DNA of 64,000 nucleotides from Rhodoferax sp. GTDB taxonomy: Bacteria; Pseudomonadota; Gammaproteobacteria; Burkholderiales; Burkholderiaceae_C. Shown here one piece after another: positions 8,411-18,188 of the stretch. The stretch is from positions 54,998 through 118,997 of the forward strand of contig VMTC01000128.1 of the NCBI GenBank assembly GCA_013791765.1, written 5' to 3'. The notes beneath the pieces are model-generated. The model was not told where the DNA came from. It searched no databases and saw only the letters and a list, made by a program, of their open reading frames with translations. Positions within the stretch are counted from its first letter, which is position 1; each line of letters starts with the position of its first letter. Position numbers and translations under genes: made by a program.

Positions 8411-8539
8411 AATCCTCAGCCTTCGGAACGCTTGAGGCAGACAAATATTTCCTGTCATAATTAACGCCAGTTCACTGACGCGCACCCTGAGTCAGTTCGA
8501 GTTCCTGGTTTAGAACATTGAGGCTGAGGATTGCAATCC
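8411..8539 (+). promoter_or_regulatory. Rho leader: candidate promoter within a 12-bp inverted repeat
   Basis: AATCCTCAGCCT (8411-8422) is repeated inverted as AGGCTGAGGATT (8521-8532). The right arm runs into a perfect 12-bp palindrome GGATTGCAATCC (8528-8539). Between the arms lies a possible sigma-70 promoter TTGAGG-N18-CATAAT (8432-8461). Only read-through transcripts from trxA would contain both arms, so the leader may fold differently depending on where transcription starts. Rho is known to autoregulate through its leader in other bacteria; the role of these repeats here is inference. Confidence 0.45.
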
Positions 8540-8594
8540 GCCTCACCCAAACCCCCCCTGTATTTCGTTCCATCCCCCTACCTGGCCATTGCCC

Positions 8595-9857
8595 ATGCAC
8601 TTAAACGAACTCAAGGCACTGCACGTGTCAGAAGTCCTCAAGCAAGCTGAAGAACTTGAGATTGAAAACACCGGACGTATGCGCAAGCAGGAGCTGATGT
8701 TCGCCATCATCAAAAAGCGCGCCCGCGCGGGTGAGCAGATTTTTGCCGACGGCGTGCTGGAAATCCTGCCCGATGGTTTTGGGTTCTTGCGCAGCCCCGA
8801 CACCAGCTACACCGCCAGCACGGACGACATTTACATCAGCCCGAGCCAGGTGCGTCGCTTCAACCTGCACACCGGTGACATGATTGAAGGCGAGGTGCGC
8901 ACACCCAAGGACGGCGAGCGTTACTTTGCCCTGAACAAGCTGGAAAAAGTCAACGGCGGTGGGCCCGAAGAAAACAAACACAAGGTGATGTTTGAAAACC
9001 TGACGCCGCTGTTTCCCAACAAGCAGATGCGGCTTGAACAAGACATCAAGACCGACGAAAACATCACCGGCCGCATCATCGACATCATCGCCCCCATCGG
9101 CAAAGGCCAGCGCGCCCTGCTGGTGGCGCCACCCAAGAGCGGCAAGACGGTGATGATGCAGCACATCGCCCATGCGATTTCTGCCAACTACCCCGAAATC
9201 CATATGATGGTTCTGCTGGTCGACGAGCGACCGGAAGAAGTGACCGAGATGCAGCGCACCGTCAAGGGCGAAGTGATTGCCTCCACCTTTGATGAGCCCG
9301 CAGCCCGCCACGTGCACGTCGCCGAAATGGTGATTGAGCGCGCCAAGCGCCTGGTCGAACTGAAAAAAGACGTCGTGATCCTGCTGGACTCGATCACGCG
9401 GCTGGCACGCGCCTACAACAATGTCGTGCCATCGAGTGGCAAGGTGTTGACCGGTGGCGTCGACTCCAACGCGCTGCAGCGGCCCAAGCGCTTCCTGGGC
9501 GCGGCGCGCAATGTGGAGGAAGGCGGTTCGCTGACGATCATCGCCACCGCCCTGATCGACACCGGCAGCCGCATGGATGAAGTAATTTTTGAAGAGTTCA
9601 AGGGCACCGGCAACAGCGAAATCCATTTGGACCGCCGCTTGTACGAAAAGCGCGTGTTCCCGTCAATCCAGCTCAACCGCAGCGGCACCCGCCGTGAAGA
9701 GCTCTTGCTGGCCCCTGAAATTCTGCAAAAAACCCGCATCTTGCGCCAGTTTCTCTACAACATGGACGAAATCGAGTCCATGGAGATGGTGCTCAAGCAA
9801 ATGCGCGCCACCAAGAACAACAGCGAATTCTTCGACATGATGCGTCGGGGCGGCTAA
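8595..9857 (+). CDS. rho: Transcription termination factor Rho
   Basis: A 420-residue hexameric RNA-dependent ATPase that ends transcription at Rho-dependent sites. The N-terminal [20 protein letters not shown] region, an RNA-binding cold-shock-like domain (DGFGFLRSP), and the ATPase Walker A APPKSGKT with [12 protein letters not shown] and [15 protein letters not shown] are all present. The frame opens at a TTG two codons earlier, but ATG 8595 gives the usual betaproteobacterial N-terminus. The gene sits between trxA and rpmE. Confidence 0.97.
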   Translation: MHLNELKALHVSEVLKQAEELEIENTGRMRKQELMFAIIKKRARAGEQIFADGVLEILPDGFGFLRSPDTSYTASTDDIYISPSQVRRFNLHTGDMIEGEVRTPKDGERYFALNKLEKVNGGGPEENKHKVMFENLTPLFPNKQMRLEQDIKTDENITGRIIDIIAPIGKGQRALLVAPPKSGKTVMMQHIAHAISANYPEIHMMVLLVDERPEEVTEMQRTVKGEVIASTFDEPAARHVHVAEMVIERAKRLVELKKDVVILLDSITRLARAYNNVVPSSGKVLTGGVDSNALQRPKRFLGAARNVEEGGSLTIIATALIDTGSRMDEVIFEEFKGTGNSEIHLDRRLYEKRVFPSIQLNRSGTRREELLLAPEILQKTRILRQFLYNMDEIESMEMVLKQMRATKNNSEFFDMMRRGG

Positions 9858-9922
9858 AGATAGGGTCGCCACGCATGGCCAATGCCTGTGCTGTGCTGCC
9901 CTCGAGAGGGCTCCAGCCATGC

Positions 9923-9950
9923 TTGAGGCGTCTCGGCGCTAGGCTATAAT
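9923..9950 (+). promoter_or_regulatory. Sigma-70 promoter of rpmE
   Basis: TTGAGG (9923-9928), a 16-bp spacer and a perfect TATAAT (9945-9950). Transcription would start about 9957, some 85 bases before the rpmE ATG. This fits an independently expressed ribosomal protein gene behind rho. Confidence 0.75.
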
Positions 9951-10041
9951 TTATGGTTTTACGCGACAAGTGCGACGAGCTTTTAATTGTGCAACGGTTT
10001 GCGCAAGGGCTAACGCGGCTAACGCAACTGATGGAGAAGAT

Positions 10042-10335
10042 ATGAAAGCTGGCATTCACCCCAATTACCGCGAAATTTGCTTCCTGGACACGTCCAATGG
10101 TTTCAAGTTTGTGACCCGCTCTTGCGCCAACACCAAAGAGATGACCAAGATGGAAGACGGCCGCGAACTGCCGCTGTACAAGCTTGACACCTCCAGCGAA
10201 TCACATCCCTTCTACACCGGCACGCAAAAGTCCGTGGACAACATGGGTGGTCGTGTCGAGCGCTTCCGCAACCGTTTTGGCAAGTCCAAGGCAGCCGTGG
10301 CCGAAGTCGCGGCAGCAGCGCCTGCAGCCGAATAA
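10042..10335 (+). CDS. rpmE2: 50S ribosomal protein bL31, type B
   Basis: A 97-residue ribosomal protein beginning [16 protein letters not shown] and containing [10 protein letters not shown] and [11 protein letters not shown], the signatures of bL31. It has no CxxC zinc motif, so it is the zinc-independent (type B, C-minus) form. The ATG at 10042 has GGAGA upstream; the open frame extends back to 9970 but that part is leader. It has its own promoter and ends at a strong terminator. The C-terminal alanine-rich tail is an extension beyond the core fold. Confidence 0.93.
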   Translation: MKAGIHPNYREICFLDTSNGFKFVTRSCANTKEMTKMEDGRELPLYKLDTSSESHPFYTGTQKSVDNMGGRVERFRNRFGKSKAAVAEVAAAAPAAE

Positions 10336-10354
10336 ACTGGTAAACGCTTCTTAG

Positions 10355-10391
10355 AAAAGGCAGCCCGGGTCACCCGCGCTGCCTTTTTTTT
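10355..10391 (+). terminator. Rho-independent terminator of rpmE
   Basis: AAAAGGCAGC pairs with GCTGCCTTTT around a short GC-rich loop and is followed by a run of eight T. It ends 16 bp before the next start codon. Confidence 0.9.
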
Positions 10392-10406
10392 GCTCTTGCG
10401 ACCAAA

Positions 10407-12122
10407 ATGAAACCAACCAGCCCCGCCATCGTCGCCCAAAGTGCGGTACAGCGCTTGCCGCGCATTGCGCTGTTCTTGTTGTGTGCCGCCTACGTTTTGC
10501 CGGGATTGGTCGGGCGAGGACCCTGGAGGACGGCTGATATATCTGCTTTTGGCTACATGGCGGAACTGGCGCGCGGCAACACCGCCTGGTTGTCACCCAA
10601 GCTGATGGGCTTGTCGCCTGCAGTCGAAGCCTTGCTGCCTTATTGGCTTGGCGCCTGGGCCATGCAACTCGCGCCGACCTGGATAACACCCGATTTTGCG
10701 GCGCGCATTCCGTTTGGCTTGTTGTTGGGCCTGTCCCTGATTGCCATCTGGTATGGCATTTACTACCTAGCACGGAACCCCGAGGCACAACCCGTGGCCT
10801 TTGCGTTTGGCGGTGAGGCCCAGCCCACGGACTATGCGCGGGCCATGGCCGACGGCGGCTTGCTGGCTTTCATCGCCTGCCTGGGCTTGGCCCAGTTGTC
10901 ACATGAAACCACGCCGGCATTGGCCCAACTAGGTTTCACGGCTCTTCTCTTGTACGCACTGGCCGCCCTGCCCTACCGCACCTTGGCGCCAGCTATCGCC
11001 GGCGTGCTCGGTCTTACAGGACTTGCCCTGTCAGGCGCGCCTAGCATGGCCGCGCTATTGGGCGGCGGCGGCGCCCTGATTCAACTGATGGATCGTTCCA
11101 ACGAACAAGTCGCTGCACGGCGCACAGCCATTTGGGCCGTCGCCATTGCGATCCTGACGCTGCTGGTCGCCCTGCTGGCGGTCTGGCTGGACTTGTGGCG
11201 CTGGCGCATTGAACTGCCACAGGCCAACTGGACGACTTGGCGCAAATTGGGACGCCTGCTGCTCTGGTTCACCTGGCCTGCCTGGCCGCTGGCCATGTGG
11301 ACGTTGTGGCGCTGGCGCCATCAACTGGTTCGCACTACCCTGCCCAGCCGTCATCTGGCACTGCCGCTGTGGTTTGCTGTCGTTGCTATCGGCGCCACGC
11401 TGACCACCGGGTCCGCCGACCGCTCGCTCTTGCTCGCCCTGCCCGCGCTGGCAGCACTGGCCGCCTTTGCCTTGCCGACCTTGCGCCGTAGCGTGGCCTC
11501 ATTGATTGACTGGTTTACATTGCTGTTTTTTTCGGGCTGCGCTGTAACAATCTGGGTGGTATGGATCGCGCTACAAACCGGCGTACCCAGGCAACCCGCA
11601 GCAAACGTCGCACGACTTGCGCCCGGCTTTGAACACAGTTTCTCTCTGCCACCTTTTTTGATAGCACTTTGCGCAACCCTCGCCTGGGCCTGGCTGGTGA
11701 GGTGGCGGGTTGGCCGGCACCGTGCCGCGATCTGGAAGAGCCTTGTCTTGCCAGCCGGCGGCGCCGCGCTGTGCTGGCTACTGCTCATGACCCTGTGGCT
11801 GCCCTTGCTTGACTATGCGCGCAGCTACGCTCCCCTGGTACGTCGTACCATGATCATCTTTCAGCATCAACCAAGCTGCGTCGAGGTTTATGGGTTAAGC
11901 CGTAGCCAGATCGCCGCTTTTCAATTTCATGGCCAACTCGCATTAAGTCCGACCGGGTCGGACAGGCGCTGCCCCTGGCTGATCGTGGACAAGGATGTCG
12001 CACCCAATCTATCCAGCGCTGTTGACATGACGCAGTGGAGATTGCACAGCAACATGCGTCATCCGGCGGACAAGTATGAAGATGTGCTGATCTACCGTCG
12101 CCGAGCCGAACCCGGCTCATAG
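10407..12122 (+). CDS. Multi-pass membrane protein, GT-C glycosyltransferase-like
   Basis: A 571-residue protein dominated by hydrophobic helices (roughly ten or more), with a soluble C-terminal domain of about 110 residues. The architecture, with a short N-terminal helix followed by a conserved GRGPWRTADISAFGYMAEL loop, resembles ArnT/PMT-like (GT39) lipid-linked sugar transferases acting at the periplasmic face. A clear DE catalytic pair is not evident in the first loop, so activity is uncertain. The ATG is only 16 bp after the rpmE terminator and lacks a good ribosome binding site, so the promoter is unclear. A partial dispersed repeat (11654-11695) lies within the gene. Confidence 0.6.
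   Translation: MKPTSPAIVAQSAVQRLPRIALFLLCAAYVLPGLVGRGPWRTADISAFGYMAELARGNTAWLSPKLMGLSPAVEALLPYWLGAWAMQLAPTWITPDFAARIPFGLLLGLSLIAIWYGIYYLARNPEAQPVAFAFGGEAQPTDYARAMADGGLLAFIACLGLAQLSHETTPALAQLGFTALLLYALAALPYRTLAPAIAGVLGLTGLALSGAPSMAALLGGGGALIQLMDRSNEQVAARRTAIWAVAIAILTLLVALLAVWLDLWRWRIELPQANWTTWRKLGRLLLWFTWPAWPLAMWTLWRWRHQLVRTTLPSRHLALPLWFAVVAIGATLTTGSADRSLLLALPALAALAAFALPTLRRSVASLIDWFTLLFFSGCAVTIWVVWIALQTGVPRQPAANVARLAPGFEHSFSLPPFLIALCATLAWAWLVRWRVGRHRAAIWKSLVLPAGGAALCWLLLMTLWLPLLDYARSYAPLVRRTMIIFQHQPSCVEVYGLSRSQIAAFQFHGQLALSPTGSDRRCPWLIVDKDVAPNLSSAVDMTQWRLHSNMRHPADKYEDVLIYRRRAEPGS
11654..11695 (+). repeat. Possible partial dispersed repeat, copy K (inside the GT-C-like gene)
   Basis: CTTTTTTGATAGCACTTTGCGCA matches the head of the repeat family, and CTCGCCTGGGCCTGG is a weak match to its core; the TATAAA tail is missing. 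It is read in frame, in the sense direction of the gene. Confidence 0.35.
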
Positions 12123-12232
12123 TTTTGCTTCTGTCCTGTAGCAGACGGACAGGGCTGTTTTTCGATTTGCGGCCGACAATCATTCGACGTCGCTGCAATA
12201 AATCACTTCCTGACGTAGTACATTCCCACTCT

Positions 12233-13966
12233 ATGACCGCCGTCGACACAACGCCTCGTGAATCTCCCGCCACGGCCCTGCCGGGCCTGGCCCGTGCCCT
12301 CATCCTGGCGGGCAAGCTGGGGCAGAAGTCGGCGGAAGATATCTACCGCAAAGCGCAGAGCGCCCGCACCAGTTTTATTGCCGAGCTCACCGGCTCAGGG
12401 GCGGTGTCGGCATCTGACCTCGCGCACACCATGTCGTCGGCCTATGCAGCGCCCTTGGTGGACATGACAGCCATCGACCCGCAACGCCTGCCCAAAGGTC
12501 TGCTGGACGCAAAAATATGCCACGACTATCGCGTCGTGGTACTGAGCAAACGAAATAACCGTTTGATCGTCGCCACGGCGGACCCTTCCGACAGCCAGGC
12601 CGCCGAAAAAATCAAGTTTGCCACCCAGTTGGGCGTTGACTGGGTGATCGCCGAATACGACAAGCTGCTGCAACTGGTGACTGCCAACGCCACCACTGCG
12701 TCAGAAACGATGGACAACATCATCGGTGAGGACTTCGAGTTCGACGAGGCCTCGGCCGAGGCCTTGACTGAAAGCACGGACACGTCGAGCTCCGAAGTCG
12801 AAGACGCGCCAGTCGTCAAGTTTTTGCACAAGATGCTGCTGGACGCTTTCAGCATGCGCGCATCCGATCTGCACTTTGAACCCTATGAGCACAATTACCG
12901 CGTGCGCTTTCGCATTGACGGAGAGCTCCGAGAAATCGCCTCGCCCCCGATTGCCATCAAGGAAAAGCTGGCCTCGCGCATCAAGGTGATTTCCAGAATG
13001 GACATCTCTGAAAAGCGCGTGCCACAAGACGGCAAGATGAAACTCAAGATCGGCCCGGACCGGGTCATCGATTTTCGGGTCAGCACCTTGCCCACGCTCT
13101 TTGGCGAGAAAATTGTGATTCGGATTCTGGACCCGAACAGTGCCAAGCTGGGCATTGAAGCGCTGGGTTACGAACCCGAAGAAAAAGAGCGACTGCTGCT
13201 GGCCATCGGGCGACCGTACGGCATGGTCCTGGTGACCGGGCCGACCGGCTCGGGCAAAACCGTGTCGCTCTATACCTGCCTGAACATACTGAACAAACCC
13301 GGAGTCAATATCGCCACGGCTGAAGACCCGTGCGAAATCAACTTGCCGGGCGTGAACCAGGTCAACGTCAACGAGAAAGCCGGACTGACTTTTGCAGTGG
13401 CGCTGAAATCATTCTTGCGACAAGATCCCGACATCATCATGGTGGGTGAAATTCGCGATCTGGAGACGGCTGACATCGCGATCAAGGCGGCCCAGACCGG
13501 CCACCTGGTGCTCTCCACGCTCCACACCAACGACGCACCGACCACGCTGACGCGCATGCGCAACATGGGCATTGCACCGTTCAACATCGCGTCCAGCGTG
13601 ATTTTGATCACGGCGCAACGCCTGGCACGGCGCCTGTGTCCCAGTTGCCGAGCCCCGATCGAGATTCCCAGAAAAGCCTTGCTGGACGCCGGCTATCAGG
13701 ACGATGAGTTCCAGACGCCGTGGGTCAACTACCGGGCGGTGGGCTGCTCCATGTGCAACAACGGCTACAAGGGGCGCGTCGGCATCTACCAAGTGATGCC
13801 CATCAGCGAAGAGATTCAGCGCATCATTCTGCGCGACGGCAGCGCGCTGGAGATCGGTGAGCAAGCCAAACGCGAAGGGGTGCGTTCTCTGAGGCAGGCC
13901 GGCCTGCACAAAGCCAAGTTGGGCCTCACTTCGCTCGAAGAAGTTCTCGCCGTGACCAATGAATGA
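12233..13966 (+). CDS. pilB: Type IV pilus assembly ATPase PilB
   Basis: A 577-residue cytoplasmic hexameric ATPase that powers pilus extension. It has the GspE/PilB N-terminal domain, Walker A GPTGSGKT (residues 336-343), the Asp/His-box region (AEDPCEI, LRQDPDIIMVGEIRD, STLHTND) and a zinc-binding CPSC...CSMC pair typical of PilB. The open frame begins at 12125, but the ATG at 12233 gives the usual N-terminus (MTAVDTTPRES) and length. It is followed by pilC and pilD in the same direction. Confidence 0.96.
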   Translation: MTAVDTTPRESPATALPGLARALILAGKLGQKSAEDIYRKAQSARTSFIAELTGSGAVSASDLAHTMSSAYAAPLVDMTAIDPQRLPKGLLDAKICHDYRVVVLSKRNNRLIVATADPSDSQAAEKIKFATQLGVDWVIAEYDKLLQLVTANATTASETMDNIIGEDFEFDEASAEALTESTDTSSSEVEDAPVVKFLHKMLLDAFSMRASDLHFEPYEHNYRVRFRIDGELREIASPPIAIKEKLASRIKVISRMDISEKRVPQDGKMKLKIGPDRVIDFRVSTLPTLFGEKIVIRILDPNSAKLGIEALGYEPEEKERLLLAIGRPYGMVLVTGPTGSGKTVSLYTCLNILNKPGVNIATAEDPCEINLPGVNQVNVNEKAGLTFAVALKSFLRQDPDIIMVGEIRDLETADIAIKAAQTGHLVLSTLHTNDAPTTLTRMRNMGIAPFNIASSVILITAQRLARRLCPSCRAPIEIPRKALLDAGYQDDEFQTPWVNYRAVGCSMCNNGYKGRVGIYQVMPISEEIQRIILRDGSALEIGEQAKREGVRSLRQAGLHKAKLGLTSLEEVLAVTNE

Positions 13967-13989
13967 TCCCTTAAAAAATAAAGAGACCT

Positions 13990-15207
13990 ATGGCAACTGA
14001 AAAGTCCAAGAGCATCAAAGACTTCGTCTTTGAGTGGGAAGGCAAAGACCGCAATGGCAAGCAGGTGCGCGGCGAGACCCGCGCGGTCGGCGAGCACCAG
14101 GTTCAGGCGATGCTGCGCCGTCAGGGCGTTTTGCCCAAAAAGATCAAGAAGCGCCGGATGCGCTCGGGCAAATCCATCAAGCCCAAAGACCTGGCGATCT
14201 TCACGCGGCAACTCGCCACCATGATGAAGGCCGGTGTGCCGTTGCTCCAGGCCTTTGACATCGTCGGGCGCGGCAACCCCAACCCCAGCGTCACCAAGCT
14301 GCTCAACGATATTCGCAGCGACGTCGAAACCGGTACCTCGTTGAGCGCGGCCTTTCGCAAGTTTCCGCTGTATTTCGACAACCTTTATTGCAATTTGATC
14401 GAGGCTGGGGAATCTGCAGGCATCCTGGACCAACTGCTCGACCGCTTGGCGGTCTACATGGAAAAGACTGAAGCCATCAAGTCGAAGATCAAGTCCGCCC
14501 TGATGTACCCAATTTCGGTCCTGATCGTCGCTTTTGTGGTCACCGCCGTGATCATGATTTTTGTGGTGCCTGCCTTCAAGGAGGTGTTCTCCAATTTCGG
14601 CGCTGACCTGCCCGCGCCGACGCTGGCCGTGATTGCCATCAGCGAGATTTTTGTCAGCTACTGGTGGTTGATTTTTGGTGGACTGTTTGGTGGTTTCTAC
14701 TTCTTCATGCAGGCCTGGCGTCGCAACGAGAAAATGCAGCACGTGATGGACCGCATCATGCTCAAGATGCCGATCTTTGGGGTGCTGGTCGACAAATCCT
14801 GCATTGCCCGCTGGACCCGAACCCTGTCAACCATGTTCGCGGCCGGTGTGCCGCTGGTTGAGGCGCTTGATTCGGTAGGCGGGGCTGCCGGCAATTCAGT
14901 CTACGAGATTGCCACCAAAAAAATCCAGCAAGAGGTCTCCACCGGTACCGCACTGACCGTGGCCATGACCAATACCAATCTCTTTCCGTCCATGGTCCTG
15001 CAAATGTGTTCCATTGGTGAAGAATCCGGTTCGATCGACCACATGCTGGGCAAGGCGGCCGATTTTTACGAGGCCGAGGTCGACGATATGGTGGCGGGCA
15101 TTTCCAGCCTGATGGAGCCCATCATCATCGTGATCCTCGGTACGGTGATCGGCGGCATTGTGGTCGCCATGTACCTGCCGATCTTCAAACTGGGTCAGGT
15201 GGTTTGA
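13990..15207 (+). CDS. pilC: Type IV pilus inner-membrane platform protein PilC
   Basis: A 405-residue polytopic inner-membrane protein (GspF family) on which PilB and PilT act. Two GspF repeats are visible: one beginning LAIFTRQLATMMKAGVPLLQ and the second beginning IARWTRTLSTMFAAGVPLVE, each followed by hydrophobic helices, and a last membrane segment near residues 375-400. It starts 23 bp after pilB and its stop overlaps the pilD start (TGATG). Confidence 0.96.
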   Translation: MATEKSKSIKDFVFEWEGKDRNGKQVRGETRAVGEHQVQAMLRRQGVLPKKIKKRRMRSGKSIKPKDLAIFTRQLATMMKAGVPLLQAFDIVGRGNPNPSVTKLLNDIRSDVETGTSLSAAFRKFPLYFDNLYCNLIEAGESAGILDQLLDRLAVYMEKTEAIKSKIKSALMYPISVLIVAFVVTAVIMIFVVPAFKEVFSNFGADLPAPTLAVIAISEIFVSYWWLIFGGLFGGFYFFMQAWRRNEKMQHVMDRIMLKMPIFGVLVDKSCIARWTRTLSTMFAAGVPLVEALDSVGGAAGNSVYEIATKKIQQEVSTGTALTVAMTNTNLFPSMVLQMCSIGEESGSIDHMLGKAADFYEAEVDDMVAGISSLMEPIIIVILGTVIGGIVVAMYLPIFKLGQVV

Positions 15208-16049
15208 TGCTGGTGTCAACGTGGTTCGACGCCACTGTTCTGGGCATTTTGGGCTTGTTGGTTGGCAGCTTTCTCAATGTCCTGATTTACCGGCTGCCCG
15301 TCATGATGGAAGCCCAATGGAAGGCCGAGTACGCCGAGATGAGCGGTAAAGAGGCAACGGAAACGGAGAAGTTCAATCTCGCGGTGCCGCGCTCGCGCTG
15401 CCTCAAATGTGGCCACCAAATCCGTTGGTATGAGAACATTCCTGTGCTCAGCTACCTCTTTTTGCGCGGTAAGTGTTCCAACTGCGGCGTAACCATCAGC
15501 TGGCGCTACCCCCTGGTAGAACTTGCTACCGGCGCGTTGTTTCTTTATTGCGGCCTCACGTGGGGTGCCACACCCACGGCCCTGCTCTGGTGCGGCTTTG
15601 GTGCCACCCTGCTGGCCTTGGGCTGCATCGACTGGGACACCACGCTGCTGCCCGACGACATCACTTTGCCGCTGCTGTGGGCCGGCCTGATTGCAGCCGC
15701 GCTGCAATGGACGCCCGTGGCTTTGCCAGCCGCGCTGTGGGGCGCTGTGGCGGGCTACATGTCATTGTGGCTGGTCTATTGGGGTTTCAAGCTCGTGACC
15801 GGCAAGGAAGGCATGGGTTTTGGTGACTTCAAGCTGTTCGCGGCCCTGGGCGCCTGGTTTGGCTGGCAGGCGCTGGTGCCCATCATCTTGATGGCGTCAG
15901 TGATAGGCGCTGTGATTGGCATCGCCATGAAGTTCTCCAGCGGACTGCGTGAAGGTGGCTACATTCCGTTTGGGCCGTTTCTGGTTGGCGCTGGCTTGAC
16001 GGCGATGATTTTTGGCCCCAACGCGATTCTTCGCCCGTTCGGGCTCTAA
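15207..16049 (+). CDS. pilD: Prepilin leader peptidase / N-methyltransferase PilD
   Basis: A 280-residue membrane aspartyl protease that cleaves and N-methylates type IV prepilins. Two CxxC pairs, in CLKCGHQ and CSNCGVT, flank the cytoplasmic zinc-binding domain, and the catalytic aspartates lie in [12 protein letters not shown] and GFGDFKL. Several membrane helices follow. The ATG at 15207 overlaps the pilC stop; a TTG one codon earlier is less likely. Confidence 0.95.
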   Translation: MLVSTWFDATVLGILGLLVGSFLNVLIYRLPVMMEAQWKAEYAEMSGKEATETEKFNLAVPRSRCLKCGHQIRWYENIPVLSYLFLRGKCSNCGVTISWRYPLVELATGALFLYCGLTWGATPTALLWCGFGATLLALGCIDWDTTLLPDDITLPLLWAGLIAAALQWTPVALPAALWGAVAGYMSLWLVYWGFKLVTGKEGMGFGDFKLFAALGAWFGWQALVPIILMASVIGAVIGIAMKFSSGLREGGYIPFGPFLVGAGLTAMIFGPNAILRPFGL

Positions 16050-16051
16050 GG

Positions 16052-16690
16052 ATGCAGGCTCCGCTGCGGCTCGGCCTCACCGGTGGCATTGGCAGCGGCA
16101 AGAGTACCGTGGCGCAGCGCTTGGCCGAGCTTGGCGCTGCTGTGGTGGACGCCGATGCGATTTCCCGGGAACTGACCGCGCCGGGCGGGTTGGCTATTCC
16201 TTTGATTGCGGCCACTTTTGGCCCGGATTTCATCACCCCTTCGGGCGCCATGGACAGAGGCAAAATGCGCGCCCTGGCCTACGCTGACGTGACGGCGCGG
16301 CAACGTCTCGAGGCCATCATCCACCCCCTGGTGCGCCAGGAAACACAGCGACAGACGCTGCTGGCAACAAGCCAGGGTCATGCTGGCATCGTGTTTGACG
16401 TTCCACTGCTGGTTGAATCAAGCACTTGGCGCGAACAAGTCGATGCGGTGTTGGTGGTCGATTGCCTGCCTGCCACCCAGATCAGTCGAGTCATGGCCCG
16501 CAGCGCCTTGACGCGCGCCGAAGTCGAAAAAATCATTGCCGCACAAGCGGATCGCGTGCGCCGCCTGAAAGCGGCCGATGCGGTTATCTTCAATGACCGC
16601 CTGTCACTTGGGGCTTTGGCCGCAGAGGTCGATCAAGTGGCACGCCACTTCGGGCTATCATCCGAGACGTTAAGCTTTAACCCAAAATAA
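16052..16690 (+). CDS. coaE: Dephospho-CoA kinase
   Basis: A 212-residue P-loop kinase performing the last step of coenzyme A synthesis, phosphorylation of the 3'-hydroxyl of dephospho-CoA. The N-terminus [13 protein letters not shown] is the P-loop, [11 protein letters not shown] is the acceptor-binding segment, and [10 protein letters not shown] is conserved in the family. It starts two bases after the pilD stop, with AAGG just before the ATG. The pilD-coaE-zapD-yacG order is typical of proteobacteria. Confidence 0.95.
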   Translation: MQAPLRLGLTGGIGSGKSTVAQRLAELGAAVVDADAISRELTAPGGLAIPLIAATFGPDFITPSGAMDRGKMRALAYADVTARQRLEAIIHPLVRQETQRQTLLATSQGHAGIVFDVPLLVESSTWREQVDAVLVVDCLPATQISRVMARSALTRAEVEKIIAAQADRVRRLKAADAVIFNDRLSLGALAAEVDQVARHFGLSSETLSFNPK

Positions 16691-16695
16691 TCAGC

Positions 16696-17454
16696 GTGAT
16701 CCTTTACGAATACCCTTTTAACGAGCGCATCCGCACTTATTTACGGCTCGAACATCTGTTTCTTCGGCTCAGCGAGTTGGTCTCTCGCGAGTCAGCGTTG
16801 GACCATCACTTCGCGCTCTCCACCTTGTTCGAGATCATGGATGTCGGCGCTCGAGCTGACCTCAAGTCCGATGTACTCAAAGACCTGGACAAGCAAAAGC
16901 ACATTCTGGACGGCTATCGCGGTAACCCGGCGATTGCCGAAGATGTTCTCGACGAGATCATTGCGCAGTTGGAGGGCAGCTACCAGGCCATGAACAGCCT
17001 GCCCGGCAAAGCGGGGCAATCCCTCAACGACAACGACTGGCTCATGAGCATCCGCAGCCGCGTCGGCATTCCGGGTGGCACCTGCGAGTTCGACCTGCCC
17101 GCCTATTACGCCTGGCAGCACCAACCAGCGGCTGAGCGCCAGAAGGATCTGAGCCGCTGGATCGCCACCTTGACGCCCTTGGCTGGTTCGATTCAATTGC
17201 TGCTCAAGCTGCTGCGTGACTCGGGTACGCCGCAAAAAGTCATCGCCAATGGGGGCCAGTTTCAGCAGAACTTGCCCCAAGGACGCACTTTTCAGCTGCT
17301 GCGCCTGGCGCTGGATGCTCAACTGGGCTTGATACCAGAAATCAGCGGCAATCGGCTCATGGTGTCCATCCGGCTGATGCGCCAGGGTGACGATGACCGC
17401 TTACACGCTTGCAGCGAAGACGCGGCTTTTGAACTGGCCCTGTGTTCTTCATGA
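16696..17454 (+). CDS. zapD: Cell division protein ZapD (FtsZ-associated)
   Basis: A 252-residue cytoplasmic protein that bundles FtsZ filaments at the division septum. The start [22 protein letters not shown] is the family signature and begins at a GTG codon (16696). The helical N-terminal part and C-terminal beta-rich part are of normal length. Its stop overlaps the yacG start (ATGA), giving a coupled pair. Confidence 0.95.
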   Translation: MILYEYPFNERIRTYLRLEHLFLRLSELVSRESALDHHFALSTLFEIMDVGARADLKSDVLKDLDKQKHILDGYRGNPAIAEDVLDEIIAQLEGSYQAMNSLPGKAGQSLNDNDWLMSIRSRVGIPGGTCEFDLPAYYAWQHQPAAERQKDLSRWIATLTPLAGSIQLLLKLLRDSGTPQKVIANGGQFQQNLPQGRTFQLLRLALDAQLGLIPEISGNRLMVSIRLMRQGDDDRLHACSEDAAFELALCSS

Positions 17455-17669
17455 AGTCTGCCAGCGACGCCCCCGCGCCAAGCCTCAAGATCGTCGTGTG
17501 CCCGCGCTGCGGTGGCGATAGTGTTTACGCACCCTCCAATCCATTCCGGCCTTTTTGCAGCGAGCGCTGCAAAAATATTGACTTTGGTGCCTGGGCCAGC
17601 GAAAGCTTTCGCGTGCCGAGCAACGACCTGCCAGAAGATCAACCGGGCGGGATTGAACGGCTGCAGTAA
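17451..17669 (+). CDS. yacG: DNA gyrase inhibitor YacG, zinc-binding
   Basis: A 72-residue protein with a four-cysteine zinc ribbon (CPRCGG and CSERCK) characteristic of YacG, which in E. coli binds GyrB and inhibits gyrase. The ATG at 17451 overlaps the zapD stop; a GTG three codons earlier is less likely. The [20 protein letters not shown] core is the most conserved part of the family. Confidence 0.92.
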   Translation: MKSASDAPAPSLKIVVCPRCGGDSVYAPSNPFRPFCSERCKNIDFGAWASESFRVPSNDLPEDQPGGIERLQ

Positions 17670-17725
17670 ATTTATAAGAAATCAGGCTCTAGCCCACGTC
17701 TTATATACCTCAGCAGCTATCTAAT
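17668..17725 (-). repeat. Dispersed repeat, copy C (between convergent yacG and mutT)
   Basis: Read on the minus strand it runs AGATAGCTGCTGAGG, then ACGTGGGCTAGAGCC and ends TTATAAATT, an almost full match to the family. It fills the gap between two convergent genes, with GGCTCTAGCCC forming a short palindrome. Confidence 0.85.
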
Positions 17726-18188
17726 ACGTAGCACCCTCAAAGCCGCGTTCAGCCGCCAGCCATTGCAGCACCGGCACCGTGCCGGGCAAGACCGGCTCAA
17801 CCTGCAGCGGCAACTGTTGCCACGCAAACAATTGCGATTCACGCATTTCCAATTCACCCGTCCAGCCAAAGACCTTGCAAAAATTCAGCCGAACCAGTGC
17901 GTGGGGGTAGTCCACCATTTCCACGCGCCAAGGGGTTGCGGGGCCGATGATGATGCCGAGCTCTTCATGGAGTTCACGCTCAAGCGCCTGCGCCACGCTC
18001 TCACCGCGCTCGAGCTTGCCACCGGGAAACTCCCAGTAACCCGCATAGACTTTGCCCGCCGGCCGCGAAGTCAGCAAGAATTGACCGTCTGCGCGGATCA
18101 GCACCCCCACCGCGACATCGACCACGGGGCGATGGGCCCCGCCCTGGCGCGGCAGCGCAGCGTCAGCGACCAGCATCTCGCTGCTCAT
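17721..18188 (-). CDS. mutT: NUDIX hydrolase, MutT-type 8-oxo-dGTP diphosphatase
   Basis: A 155-residue protein with a complete Nudix box at about residues 56-78 (GGKLERGESVAQALERELHE followed by ELG), which binds Mg2+ and hydrolyses nucleoside diphosphates linked to another group. The YAGYWEFPGGK context is that of MutT, which removes 8-oxo-dGTP from the nucleotide pool. Its ATG overlaps the stop of the upstream ATPase gene (ATGA). It is the last gene of the argJ-ATPase-mutT unit. Confidence 0.85.
   Translation of the reverse strand: MSSEMLVADAALPRQGGAHRPVVDVAVGVLIRADGQFLLTSRPAGKVYAGYWEFPGGKLERGESVAQALERELHEELGIIIGPATPWRVEMVDYPHALVRLNFCKVFGWTGELEMRESQLFAWQQLPLQVEPVLPGTVPVLQWLAAERGFEGATY

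Noticed and set aside
13816-14742. 308-codon frame opposite pilB/pilC
   Set aside because: Antisense to clear pilus genes; no motif.
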